DNA from: DATEJJ01 sp039649115
GTDB taxonomy: Bacteria > Actinomycetota > Actinomycetes > Mycobacteriales > Micromonosporaceae
Length of the DNA stretch: 38,426 nt
Assembly (NCBI GenBank): GCA_039649115.1
Contig: JBBWZQ010000277.1
Coordinates: forward strand, 1 to 38,426
Direction of reading: 5' to 3'
The notes under the pieces are model-generated. The model was not told where the DNA came from. It ran no database searches and worked only from the letters and a program-made list of their open reading frames with translations. A program made the translations under genes and the position numbers. Numbering within the stretch: the first letter of the stretch is position 1; the number at the start of each line of letters is the position of its first letter. This document shows positions 1 through 6,651 of the stretch, one piece after another.

Positions 1-120
1 GCGTTGGGTGTGCGGTCCGCGCTGTGGGTGTCCACCGGCCTGCTCATCCTGCCGGTGCTGATCCTGGTCTTCTCGCCGATCCGGTCCCGCCGGGACCTGC
101 CCGCGCCGGCCCACATCTGA
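1..120 (+). CDS. MFS transporter, C-terminal end only (5' part outside window)
   Basis: Frame 1 is open from the window edge to TGA at 118-120 and gives 39 residues: one hydrophobic helix (TGLLILPVLILVFSPI) followed by a short basic, proline-rich tail. This is what the last transmembrane helix and cytoplasmic tail of a major facilitator superfamily permease look like, and the segment before the helix (ALGVRSALWVS) resembles the loop before TM12 in actinobacterial MFS exporters. Family assignment is by resemblance of a short piece, so substrate and subfamily are unknown. The gene converges on the degraded serine-hydrolase gene 9 bases downstream. Confidence 0.6.
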   Translation, partial: ALGVRSALWVSTGLLILPVLILVFSPIRSRRDLPAPAHI

Positions 121-129
121 CGCGTCCCC

Positions 130-382
130 TCAGAACGGCCAGCCGATGAGGTTCCACTGCCAGCCGAACCAGGTCAGCGCGGCCAGCCCGGTGAAGAGGA
201 CCACCTGGTGGATGCGGGTGGCTGAGGCGGCCCGGCACCGCGTTGTCGAAGTAGCCGGCCAGCGCTGCGGCGGTCGGGGTGCCGCAACCGGCCGGCGCGG
301 CCGAGGCGGGCGACGCCGGGTCGATCACCGGGACGGCCAGGCAGCCCAGGAACAGGGCGACAATCGTTGGGTACATCCGCAT
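130..382 (-). pseudogene. Serine hydrolase (beta-lactamase/PBP-like) remnant with large internal deletion and frameshift
   Basis: Two pieces of one protein are visible in different frames. From ATG at 380-382 there is a signal peptide (MRMYPTIVALFLGCLAVPV then an ASA-type cleavage region) and the beginning of a mature domain (CGTPTAAALAGYFDNAVPG). At about position 225 this runs directly into a different frame encoding a membrane helix, HQVVLFTGLAALTWFGWQWN, ending LIGWPF and TGA at 130-132. Actinobacterial class C beta-lactamase-like serine hydrolases typically begin with such a signal peptide and PxxLxxYFDxAVP segment and end with hydrophobic helices of the WNLLGW type. The whole catalytic core (SxxK, YxN, HxG regions) is missing. 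I infer an internal deletion of roughly 1 kb or more plus loss of frame, so no functional product is expected. Confidence 0.6.
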
Positions 383-513
383 GGTCGTCAGCGTGCCGCC
401 GGGCCGGACCCGGCCACATCGCCGCGCGGTCGGCGCCGCGCTGCCACCAAAGTCGCAGCCGGCCGCGCCGACGCGACGACCAAAGTGGGATGGGTCGGCC
501 GCGGCGGGGTGCC

Positions 514-519
514 TAGGCT
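514..519 (+). promoter_or_regulatory. Candidate -10 box of a leaderless promoter for the NarL-type kinase gene
   Basis: TAGGCT matches the actinobacterial -10 pattern TANNNT and lies 7 bases before the ATG at 527, so transcription would begin at or next to the start codon. No Shine-Dalgarno sequence precedes that ATG, which fits a leaderless transcript. No good -35 is visible. Confidence 0.35.
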
Positions 520-526
520 GCTGGTC

Positions 527-1708
527 ATGGACCTGACGTTGCGGGGCAGGGGGACCCGGTGGGCCGACGCGGCAGTGGTGCTCGGCTGCCTCGTCCTCAC
601 CGCCCTCGCGGTCAAGGGGCACTGGTCGACGCTGCCGCGACCGGTGATCGCGGTCGCCGGCGCGGTCGGCAGCGCGGCGCAGTGGCGGCGGCGGACCTGG
701 CCCCAGCTCGCCGGCCTGGCCGGCGCCGCCGCCTACGCGCTGTCCGGCAACCCGGGCCCGCTGCTGGTCGGCCTGTACTCGGGCGCGTCCTACGCACCGC
801 GCCGGCACCTGTGGTTCCTGGCGATCGCGGGCTGGGCCGGGTTCACCGCACTGTCCTTTGTCGACAATGGCCGGCTGTCGGCCAGCGAGGCGGTCTTCAC
901 CGCGGTCGGCGTGGCGTTCGTCATCACCCTGGGCCGGTACACCGCCACCCGGCGGGCCCTGCTGGCGTCCTGGCAGGAGCGTGCGCGACGCGCCGAGGCC
1001 GAGCGGTGGCTGCACGAGGAACAGGCCCGGTCGACCGAACGTACCCGCATCGCCCGGGAGATGCACGACGTACTGGCCCACAAGGTCTCGCTCATCGCGC
1101 TGCACGCCGGCGCCCTCGAACTGACCGCCGGGGCGCATCCGGACCGGGTCGGGCGGCAGGCGGCGCTGATCCGGGTGACCGCCCGGGAGGCGCTGGAGGA
1201 GCTGCGCGCCGTGCTCGGCGTGCTGCAGGCCGACCCCGGTCCGCGCATGCGTGACGAGGCGGCCCTCGACCAGGGCGAGCCGTTCGCCGACCTGGCGTCG
1301 CTGGTGGCGGCATCGGTGCGGGCCGGCCAGCCGGTCGAGTTGCGCGACGACGCCGGGGCGCTGCCGCCGGCCACCGCCCGGGCCGTCTACCGTGTCGCGC
1401 AGGAAGGGCTTACCAACGCCCGCAAGCACGCGCCGGACGCGCCGACGACCGTCTCGGTGCACCGCGCCGACGAGGGGACCGTGACCGTAACCGTGCACAA
1501 CGCGCCGACCACGAGCGCGCCGATGGACCTGCCCGGATCGGGTTCCGGGCTGGTCGGCCTCGCCGAGCGGATCCGGCTGGTCGCCGGCTCCATCTACAGT
1601 GGACGGACCACGGACGGCGGCTGGCAGATCCGCGCGGTGATCCCGCCGCCCAAGGCCGGACCGCAGGCGGCCCCGCCGGTTGCCGCGGAACCCGGGGACA
1701 CCCGATGA
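527..1708 (+). CDS. Two-component sensor histidine kinase, NarL/DesK type (HisKA_3)
   Basis: This 393-residue kinase autophosphorylates and passes phosphate to the LuxR-type regulator encoded next. The N-terminal ~135 residues hold several hydrophobic helices with almost no extracytoplasmic domain, suggesting a signal sensed in or at the membrane. A coiled linker (residues ~140-175) leads to the HisKA_3 dimerisation helix REMHDVLAHKVSLIALH with phospho-acceptor His180. The HATPase_c domain follows, with N-box QEGLTNARKH (Asn297) and glycine-rich GSGSGLVGLAERI near 341-353. The start at 527 was chosen because the protein then begins just before the first helix, and because a -10-like box lies 7 bases upstream. 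The stop overlaps the regulator start (ATGA, 1705-1708), so the pair is translationally coupled. The signal is unknown. Confidence 0.93.
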   Translation: MDLTLRGRGTRWADAAVVLGCLVLTALAVKGHWSTLPRPVIAVAGAVGSAAQWRRRTWPQLAGLAGAAAYALSGNPGPLLVGLYSGASYAPRRHLWFLAIAGWAGFTALSFVDNGRLSASEAVFTAVGVAFVITLGRYTATRRALLASWQERARRAEAERWLHEEQARSTERTRIAREMHDVLAHKVSLIALHAGALELTAGAHPDRVGRQAALIRVTAREALEELRAVLGVLQADPGPRMRDEAALDQGEPFADLASLVAASVRAGQPVELRDDAGALPPATARAVYRVAQEGLTNARKHAPDAPTTVSVHRADEGTVTVTVHNAPTTSAPMDLPGSGSGLVGLAERIRLVAGSIYSGRTTDGGWQIRAVIPPPKAGPQAAPPVAAEPGDTR

Positions 1709-2358
1709 TCTCCGTTCTGCTGGTCGACGACGAGGCTCTCGTCCGGGCCGGCCTGCGCATGATCCTGGAGACGGCCGACGACCTGACCGTGACCGGCGAC
1801 GCCGAGGACGGCCGGGCCGCGGTCGAGGCGATCAGCCGGAGCCGGCCCGACGTGGTGCTGATGGACATCCGCATGCCGCGACTGGACGGGTTGGCCGCCA
1901 CGGCGGCGATCCGGGCCCGCCCCGACCCGCCGGCGATCGTCGTGCTGACCACGTTCGACACCGACGACGCCGTCTTCCGGGCGCTGGAGGCCGGCGCCAC
2001 CGGGTTCCTGCTCAAGGACACGCCGCCGGCGGAACTGCTCCGGGCGGTGCGCCTCGCGGCGGCCGGCGACTCGATGCTCTCGCCCGGGGTGACCCGCCGG
2101 CTCATCGACCGCTTCACCGCCGAGGACCGCAGCCAGCGCCGTCGCGAGGCGCTGCGCCGGCTGCGGGGCCTGACCGAACGCGAACGCGAGGTCCTCGTCG
2201 AGATCGGCCTCGGCCGGGCCAACGCCGACATCGCCACCCACCTGCACATGAGCGAGGCGACCGTCAAGACACACGTCACGCACCTGTTCGACAAGCTCGC
2301 GGCGACCAACCGGGTCCAACTGGCCATCGCCGCGTTCCGGGCCGGCGTGGTCGAGTAG
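1705..2358 (+). CDS. Two-component response regulator, NarL/LuxR family
   Basis: The 217-residue product has a receiver domain (residues 1-~120) with acidic pair DD near residues 8-9, phospho-acceptor Asp54 in VVLMDIRMP, switch Thr in VVLTTFD and Lys104 in FLLKD. The C-terminal GerE/LuxR helix-turn-helix (~152-217) has the family core LTEREREVLVEIGLG and MSEATVKTHVTHLFDKL. Phosphorylation by the kinase immediately upstream should dimerise it for DNA binding. The start ATG overlaps the kinase stop by 4 bases. Targets are unknown: no classical NarL-type site was recognised nearby. An open frame of the opposite-strand neighbour runs antisense through the whole gene, but the strong receiver and HTH motifs show this strand is the coding one. 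Confidence 0.95.
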   Translation: MISVLLVDDEALVRAGLRMILETADDLTVTGDAEDGRAAVEAISRSRPDVVLMDIRMPRLDGLAATAAIRARPDPPAIVVLTTFDTDDAVFRALEAGATGFLLKDTPPAELLRAVRLAAAGDSMLSPGVTRRLIDRFTAEDRSQRRREALRRLRGLTEREREVLVEIGLGRANADIATHLHMSEATVKTHVTHLFDKLAATNRVQLAIAAFRAGVVE

Positions 2359-2865
2359 GAGTGCTGGAGACCGGTCGAGGGCCTCGGGCGCCAGCAGGTC
2401 GCCGGTGCGCGGCGCGACCACCGGAGCGGCGGTGGACCGGCCGAACTCGTACCCGATGATCGCCAGCGTGTAGAAGACCACGTCCGCGGCGAGCTTGCCG
2501 AGGACGACGCCCAGCACCATGTGGCCGACGAGCACGGCGCCCAGGTACATCGCGAGCGGGCGGACGACGAGGGTGTCCAGCACCTCGGCCGGGCCGAACT
2601 CGATCAGCAGGTTGCGCAGCGTTCCGGGTATGCCCGCGGCGCGCCGCCGGTCCACGTCGCGGGACAGATCCCGCACCAGGATGACGGCGTAGAAGGCGAC
2701 CGTCTCTGCGACCGCGGCGGCGAACGCGGTGGCCGTCGCGGCGCCCAGCCTGCTCGCGGCCATCGCGGCGAGCGCGGCGCCGGCGGTCCCCGCGACCTCG
2801 GCGGGTGCGTAGCGCGTCAGCCACTCCCGGGCACGGCTGCCGCGCGCTGTCCGGGTTGCTGGCAT
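2359..2865 (-). CDS. Small membrane protein of unknown function, apparently without its own 3' end
   Basis: Starting at ATG 2863-2865, preceded by a good ribosome site (AGGAG, 7 bases upstream), the protein has a basic N-terminus and two or three hydrophobic stretches: AGTAGAALAAMAASRLGAA leading into FAAAVAETVAFYAVILV, and VVRPLAMYLGAVLVGHMVLG leading into VVFYTLAIIGYEFGRS. I do not recognise the family beyond conserved membrane protein. The frame has no stop where the hydrophobic domain ends. It continues antisense through the whole response-regulator gene to a TGA at 1594, giving 423 residues if read fully. The coordinates cover only the part outside the neighbouring gene. I infer a gene that has lost its 3' end, or a real but odd long overlap. 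Confidence 0.5.
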
Positions 2866-3102
2866 GGTGGTTTCTCCTGACCGGGATCGGGCGCACGACG
2901 GTACGAGGCCCGATGTCTCCAGGAGCCGTCGCCGCCCGCCCGTGATGCATTCCTGCGGCGCGCTGGCGGGAAGCCGACAGCCGCTGACTACCGATCAACT
3001 CGGCGGAACCAGCCGAGGTGACGGCATCCAGCGGACCGGTGGCCTACCCATCGGCCAACCTCTGTTTTGAGTGCGGAGCGACGGCTTCCGGCTGGGATGA
3101 CG

Positions 3103-4473
3103 TCAACCTCGCGGGAGGACGACCTGGACCAGCGCGCCGCCGCCGGGCCGGTTGGCCGCCGCGACCCGCCCGCCGTGCGCCTCCGCGATCGCCTTGACGA
3201 TGGCCAGGCCGAGCCCGGCGCCGCCGCGGTCCCGGCTGCGGCTGCGATCGGGGCGGCTGAAGCGTTCGAACGCCCGGGGCAGGAAGTCGGCCGGGAAGCC
3301 GGGTCCCCGATCGGCCACCTCCAGCGTCACCTCGCCGTCCGCCAGGCGCAACGACAGCTCGACGGCGGATCCGGCCGGGGCGAAGCGCAGGGCGTTGTCC
3401 GTCAGGTTGTCGAGCACCTGCCGCAGGCGTACCTCATCCACGCTCGCCGACAGGGACGGCGGCGCCGAGATCTCCAACCGAACCCCGCGCCGGGCCGCCT
3501 CGGCGGCGGCGCGCAGGCCGCCGCCGGCCAGCACGTCCACCAGATCGCACGTGTCCCGCAGCACCAGTTGGTCGGGCTCGTCCAGGCAGGCGAGCACGAG
3601 CAGGTCCTCGGCGAGCCGGCTGAGGCGGTCCACCTCGGTGGCGGCCGCGGACACCGCGGTCACCAGCTCCTGGCCGGACCGGTTGGGCCGGGCGGCCAGC
3701 TCCAGCTCGACCTTCAGGTTGGCCAGGGGCGAGCGCAGTTCGTGGCCGGCGGCCGCGACGAAGCCGCGCTCGCGGTGCAGCGCGCCCTCCAGCCGGGCCA
3801 GCAGTTCGTTGAGGGTACGCCCGAGCGCGGCGACCTCGTCGCGGCTGGCCGGTATGTCGAGGAAGGCGTCCCGGTCGTGTTCGGAGATGTCGGCGGCCTG
3901 CCGGCGCATCCGCTCGACCGGTCGCAGGGCGGCACCCGCGAGCCACCACGCGGCGAGCCCAGCCAGCGCGACGAGTACCGGGCCGCCGATCGCAAGTGCC
4001 GTCCGGGTGTGCCCGAGCGTGGCCTCCGTGGTACGCAGCGACACCCCGTTGACCTGGACCTCGCCGCCGGTACCGATGGGGGTGGCCAGCAGCAGCATCG
4101 GCTCACCGGACGGGCCGGGGTCGCGGAGCAGCACCAGGGAGCCGGCCCGGGCCCGGGTCAGCTCGGCGGCGCTGAGCAGCGGGCCGGTCGTGCCGGGGCC
4201 GACCCCGCCGGACACCTTCCCGCTCGGGTTCAGCAGCTGGAACAGCTCGTCCTGCTGGTTGGTGGCGTAGAAACCGGACGGCGGCGCGGGGTACCGGGAC
4301 CCCCGGTTGGCCAGCAGGGTGCGCTGCACCGCCGCGGCGCGGACCTGGAGACCGGCCACGGCGGAGTCGTGCAGGGTCGCCGCCTGCTGGCGGAGGAACA
4401 GCCAGCCACCCGCGCCGATCAGCACGGCGGTACCGAGTGCGAACACGGCGGCCAGCCGCAGGCGTAGCGGCAT
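3103..4473 (-). CDS. Sensor histidine kinase, HAMP-HisKA-HATPase (OmpR-partner type)
   Basis: A 456-residue membrane kinase. TM1 (~7-27) and TM2 (~160-182, LVALAGLAAWWLAGAAL) enclose a ~130-residue extracytoplasmic sensor region. A HAMP linker follows (LRPVERMRRQAADISEHD), then HisKA with phospho-acceptor His244 in AAAGHELRSPLANLK, and HATPase_c with N-box DNLTDNALRFAP, G1 box DRGPGFP and G2 box GGAGLGLAIVKAIAEAHGG. It is encoded 3 bases after the response-regulator stop and should be co-transcribed with it. The divergent type-1 copper lipoprotein suggests a metal or envelope-redox signal, but the sensor region has no obvious His/Met copper motif, so the stimulus is open. Confidence 0.94.
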   Translation of the reverse strand: MPLRLRLAAVFALGTAVLIGAGGWLFLRQQAATLHDSAVAGLQVRAAAVQRTLLANRGSRYPAPPSGFYATNQQDELFQLLNPSGKVSGGVGPGTTGPLLSAAELTRARAGSLVLLRDPGPSGEPMLLLATPIGTGGEVQVNGVSLRTTEATLGHTRTALAIGGPVLVALAGLAAWWLAGAALRPVERMRRQAADISEHDRDAFLDIPASRDEVAALGRTLNELLARLEGALHRERGFVAAAGHELRSPLANLKVELELAARPNRSGQELVTAVSAAATEVDRLSRLAEDLLVLACLDEPDQLVLRDTCDLVDVLAGGGLRAAAEAARRGVRLEISAPPSLSASVDEVRLRQVLDNLTDNALRFAPAGSAVELSLRLADGEVTLEVADRGPGFPADFLPRAFERFSRPDRSRSRDRGGAGLGLAIVKAIAEAHGGRVAAANRPGGGALVQVVLPRG

Positions 4474-4476
4474 GGC

Positions 4477-5157
4477 CTAGGAGTGGTCCGGCAGCCGGAG
4501 CCGGTAGCCGGCACCGCGCACCGTCTCCAGGTCGCTGCGGCCGAACGGTCGATCGATCTTCCGGCGCAGGTACGCGACGTACTGGTCGACCACGTTGGAC
4601 GCGGGCTCGAAGGCGAAGTCCCAGACGTGCTCCATGATCTCGCTCCGGCTCAGCACCGCTCCCGGGTTGCGCATCAGCAACTCCAGCAGCCCGAACTCCT
4701 TGGCCGACAGGGCCAGCTCCACATTGTCCCGCCAGGCCCGGCGCTGCGCCGGGTCCAGCCGCAGCCCGCAGGCTTCCAGCACCGCCGGGCGCTCGTGCTG
4801 CTCGCGCCGCACCAGCGCCCGTACCCGGGCGGACAGTTCGGCGAAGCTGAACGGCTTGCCCAGGTAGTCGTCGGCGCCGGCGTCCAGCCCGGCCACCCGG
4901 TCCGGTACCGAGGTGCGGGCGGTCAGCATGATGATCGGCGCCCAGCACCCGGCCTGCCGCAGTTGCCGGCAGACCTCGACGCCGTCCAACCCCGGCAGCA
5001 TGCAGTCCAGCACGATCGTCGAGTACGGGTTCTCCCGGGCCATCCAGACGGCGTCCGGCCCGTCACCCACGATGTCCACGGCGTACCCGTCCTCGGTCAG
5101 GCCACGGCGCAGGAGTCCGGCCATCCGGACATCATCCTCCGCAACCAGCACACGCAT
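4477..5157 (-). CDS. Two-component response regulator, OmpR/PhoB family
   Basis: The 226 residues comprise a receiver domain (acidic residues 8-9 in AEDDV, phospho-acceptor Asp51 in IVLDCMLPGLDG, Thr79, Lys101 in LGKPF) and a C-terminal winged helix ending in the family signature ASNVVDQYVAYLRRKID and VRGAGYRL. It is the first gene of a regulator-kinase operon with the gene at 3103-4473. There is no Shine-Dalgarno sequence, but a TAGATT box lies 7 bases before the ATG, suggesting a leaderless mRNA. Two TCACAT copies 11 bases apart lie at 5180-5196, the spacing used by OmpR-family dimers, so autoregulation and control of the divergent copper lipoprotein are plausible. Confidence 0.95.
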   Translation of the reverse strand: MRVLVAEDDVRMAGLLRRGLTEDGYAVDIVGDGPDAVWMARENPYSTIVLDCMLPGLDGVEVCRQLRQAGCWAPIIMLTARTSVPDRVAGLDAGADDYLGKPFSFAELSARVRALVRREQHERPAVLEACGLRLDPAQRRAWRDNVELALSAKEFGLLELLMRNPGAVLSRSEIMEHVWDFAFEPASNVVDQYVAYLRRKIDRPFGRSDLETVRGAGYRLRLPDHS

Positions 5158-5164
5158 CGGGTGA

Positions 5165-5170
5165 AATCTA
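5165..5170 (-). promoter_or_regulatory. Candidate -10 box (TAGATT) of the regulator-kinase operon
   Basis: On the minus strand TAGATT sits 7 bases before the ATG at 5157, the distance expected if transcription starts at the first base of the coding sequence. The region where the -35 would lie overlaps the TCACAT repeats, so a bound regulator would sit at or over RNA polymerase. Confidence 0.35.
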
Positions 5171-5179
5171 CCTCGGCGT

Positions 5180-5196
5180 TCACATCCTCCTCACAT
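5180..5196. promoter_or_regulatory. Direct repeat TCACAT-N5-TCACAT (11-bp period), probable OmpR-family operator
   Basis: TCACAT occurs at 5180-5185 and again at 5191-5196, exactly one helical turn apart, in the 100-bp gap between the divergent OmpR-type regulator and the copper lipoprotein. OmpR/PhoB-type regulators bind as head-to-tail dimers to hexamer repeats with about this period. Binding by the adjacent regulator is inference. Confidence 0.5.
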
Positions 5197-5246
5197 CTGC
5201 CGCGGCCGACCATCGACGGCGACCACCACAGTCAGGCGCGTTCAAC

Positions 5247-5254
5247 AAGGAGGA
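5247..5254 (+). promoter_or_regulatory. Strong ribosome binding site fixing a GTG start
   Basis: AAGGAGGA is nearly the full anti-Shine-Dalgarno complement and ends 3 bases before the GTG at 5258. It supports that GTG as the start of the copper lipoprotein, placing the basic signal-peptide region directly at the N-terminus. Confidence 0.8.
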
Positions 5255-5257
5255 CCA

Positions 5258-5713
5258 GTGTCGCCATCCACCACATACACACGGACCCGTACCGCGCTCC
5301 TCGGTGCGACGCTCGCACTGGCCGTCACCCTTCCGGCGGTGGCGGCGTGCGGATCGGGTTCGTCGACCGGCTCGGGCCCGACGACCCCGACGACCCCGGC
5401 CCAGGCGAGCCCGACTCCCGCGGCTCCGGTCAAGGTCACGGTCGACGAGACGGAATTCAAGATCACACTCTCGCAGTCCAGCTTCAGGCCGGGCTCGTAC
5501 GAGTTCGCCGTGACGAACTCCGGCAAGTTCCCGCACAACGTCGTCATCAACGGGCCGGGCGTGGACAAGCAGAAGATCCCCGCTGGCACCCCGCTGACCG
5601 CGGGGCAGGCCGGTGCCGGGACGGTCACGCTGCAGTCCGGCAGCTACGAGATCTACTGCGGCGTGCCGGGCCACAAGGCCAAGGGCATGGACCTGACCAT
5701 TCAGGTCTCCTGA
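5258..5713 (+). CDS. Cupredoxin-domain lipoprotein (type-1 copper protein)
   Basis: The 151-residue protein has an N-terminal signal with lipobox LPAVAAC (Cys31 as lipidated residue), a flexible Thr/Pro/Ala/Ser linker (~35-57) that tethers it to the outer face of the membrane, and a ~95-residue plastocyanin/azurin-like domain. The four type-1 copper ligands are all present in order: His93 (FPHNVV), Cys134 (YCGVPGH), His139 and Met144 (HKAKGM). It should therefore bind copper and carry single electrons or buffer copper outside the cell. GTG start with an excellent ribosome site. It is divergent from an OmpR-type two-component operon with a shared 100-bp regulatory region. Redox partner unknown. 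Confidence 0.92.
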   Translation: MSPSTTYTRTRTALLGATLALAVTLPAVAACGSGSSTGSGPTTPTTPAQASPTPAAPVKVTVDETEFKITLSQSSFRPGSYEFAVTNSGKFPHNVVINGPGVDKQKIPAGTPLTAGQAGAGTVTLQSGSYEIYCGVPGHKAKGMDLTIQVS

Positions 5714-5732
5714 CGCGTCGGCGCCCCGGAGC

Positions 5733-5801
5733 AGCGCCGGCACATAGACCTACGCGTACCGTGTGGGCACTGTCCGGGCTGTCGGCCCCTGAGCCGGCGC
5801 T
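5733..5801. terminator. Inverted repeat between convergent copper-lipoprotein and XRE-cupin genes
   Basis: AGCGCCGGC at 5733-5741 is exactly complementary to GCCGGCGCT at 5793-5801: a 9-bp stem with a 51-base loop, starting 20 bases after the lipoprotein stop. It may act as a bidirectional end-of-gene structure. The long loop and lack of a T-run make this weak. The rest of the 160-bp gap contains a direct repeat of GGCACTGTCCGG but no convincing gene. Confidence 0.25.
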
Positions 5802-5874
5802 GCGCCGGGCCGCGGAACTGGCACTGTCCGGTGTGGACGGCGGGGTCGCGGTTGACGGTGGTGGCTGCCGGCTG

Positions 5875-6486
5875 CTACGGCTCGGCCGGCCGCTCACCGT
5901 CCACCGTGATGGACAGGAACCGGATCGGCAACTCGACAAGCTCCAGCGGGCCGTGCGGGATGTCCCCGTCGAACTGCAGCGTGTCGCCGACCCCCATCCG
6001 GTAGGACGCCGCGCCGTACTGGTAGACCATCACACCGTCGAGCATGTACAGCATCTCCACGCCGGCGTGCTGGAACAGCGGGAACACCTCGGCCCGTTCG
6101 GACAGCGTCACCAGCACCGGCACCATGCGCCGCCGGCTGCCGCGCAGCGTACCCAGTTGTTCGTAGTGATGCCCGGTGCGCCGGCCCTGGCCCACCATCG
6201 TCGGCCCCTCGCCGGCCCTGGTGAACACCGCGTCGTGCTCCTCCTCGAAGCCGCGGAACAGCGAGGTGACCGGCACCTGCAGGCCCACCGCGAGCCGCGC
6301 CAGGGTCGCCAGGCTCGGCGACACCTGGGCGTTCTCGATCTTCGAGAGCATTCCTTTGCTGATGCCGGTCTGCTCGGCCAGTTCGCGGATGGGCAGCCGC
6401 AGCCGGCGGCGCGCCTCGTGCACCCGGTGACCGATCACCTGTGTCAGCGGGTCGCTGAGGCTGCCGCCGCCCGGTTCATCCACCAC
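5875..6486 (-). CDS. XRE-family transcriptional regulator with C-terminal cupin domain
   Basis: The protein has an N-terminal Cro/C1 helix-turn-helix (VIGHRVHEARRRLRLPIREL, then QTGISKGMLSKIENAQVSPS) and a C-terminal double-stranded beta-helix cupin (~residues 100-200, with HAGVEMLYMLDGVMVYQYG and GDIPHGPLEL). Such regulators (SutR/PuuR-like) bind a small ligand in the cupin and control nearby catabolic or transport genes. GTG at 6484-6486 was chosen because TATCGT lies 7 bases upstream, giving a leaderless mRNA, and the protein then starts just before the HTH. An in-frame GTG at 6519 would add 11 residues. It is the last gene in the minus-strand sugar block, behind two hairpins, so probably on its own promoter. 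Ligand unknown. Confidence 0.9.
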   Translation of the reverse strand: MVDEPGGGSLSDPLTQVIGHRVHEARRRLRLPIRELAEQTGISKGMLSKIENAQVSPSLATLARLAVGLQVPVTSLFRGFEEEHDAVFTRAGEGPTMVGQGRRTGHHYEQLGTLRGSRRRMVPVLVTLSERAEVFPLFQHAGVEMLYMLDGVMVYQYGAASYRMGVGDTLQFDGDIPHGPLELVELPIRFLSITVDGERPAEP

Positions 6487-6493
6487 GGGGTAC

Positions 6494-6499
6494 ACGATA
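6494..6499 (-). promoter_or_regulatory. Candidate -10 box (TATCGT) of the XRE-cupin regulator
   Basis: TATCGT on the minus strand stands 7 bases before the in-frame GTG at 6486. The same TANNNT-to-start distance recurs before other regulator genes in this window, supporting leaderless transcription. Confidence 0.35.
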
Positions 6500-6538
6500 C
6501 TGACCGCCGCGGGCGGCACGGCACGGTCAGAAACCCGC

Positions 6539-6583
6539 CGGTCCGCCGGGACCGTGGTGATCCGCGGCAGCGGGGCACCCCGC
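6539..6583 (-). terminator. Two consecutive GC hairpins downstream of the sugar isomerase gene
   Basis: A 6-bp stem CGGTCC/GGACCG with loop GCCG (6539-6554) and a 5-bp stem GCGGG/CCCGC with loop GCAC (6570-6583) lie in the 165 bases between the isomerase stop (6652) and the XRE-cupin gene. They are a plausible end point for the long catabolic transcript. No T-run follows, as is common in high-GC actinomycetes. Confidence 0.4.
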
Positions 6584-6651
6584 CGGGCCGCCGGGACAAC
6601 CGACCGGATGCTCGCCGCAGCGCGCCTGGCGGGTCGGGCCGGCTGACCCGG

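Noticed and set aside
5761..5875. Possible small plus-strand gene starting GTG at 5761
   Set aside because: Codon third positions are GC-rich, but there is no ribosome site, the frame runs antisense into the XRE-cupin gene, and no family is recognisable.
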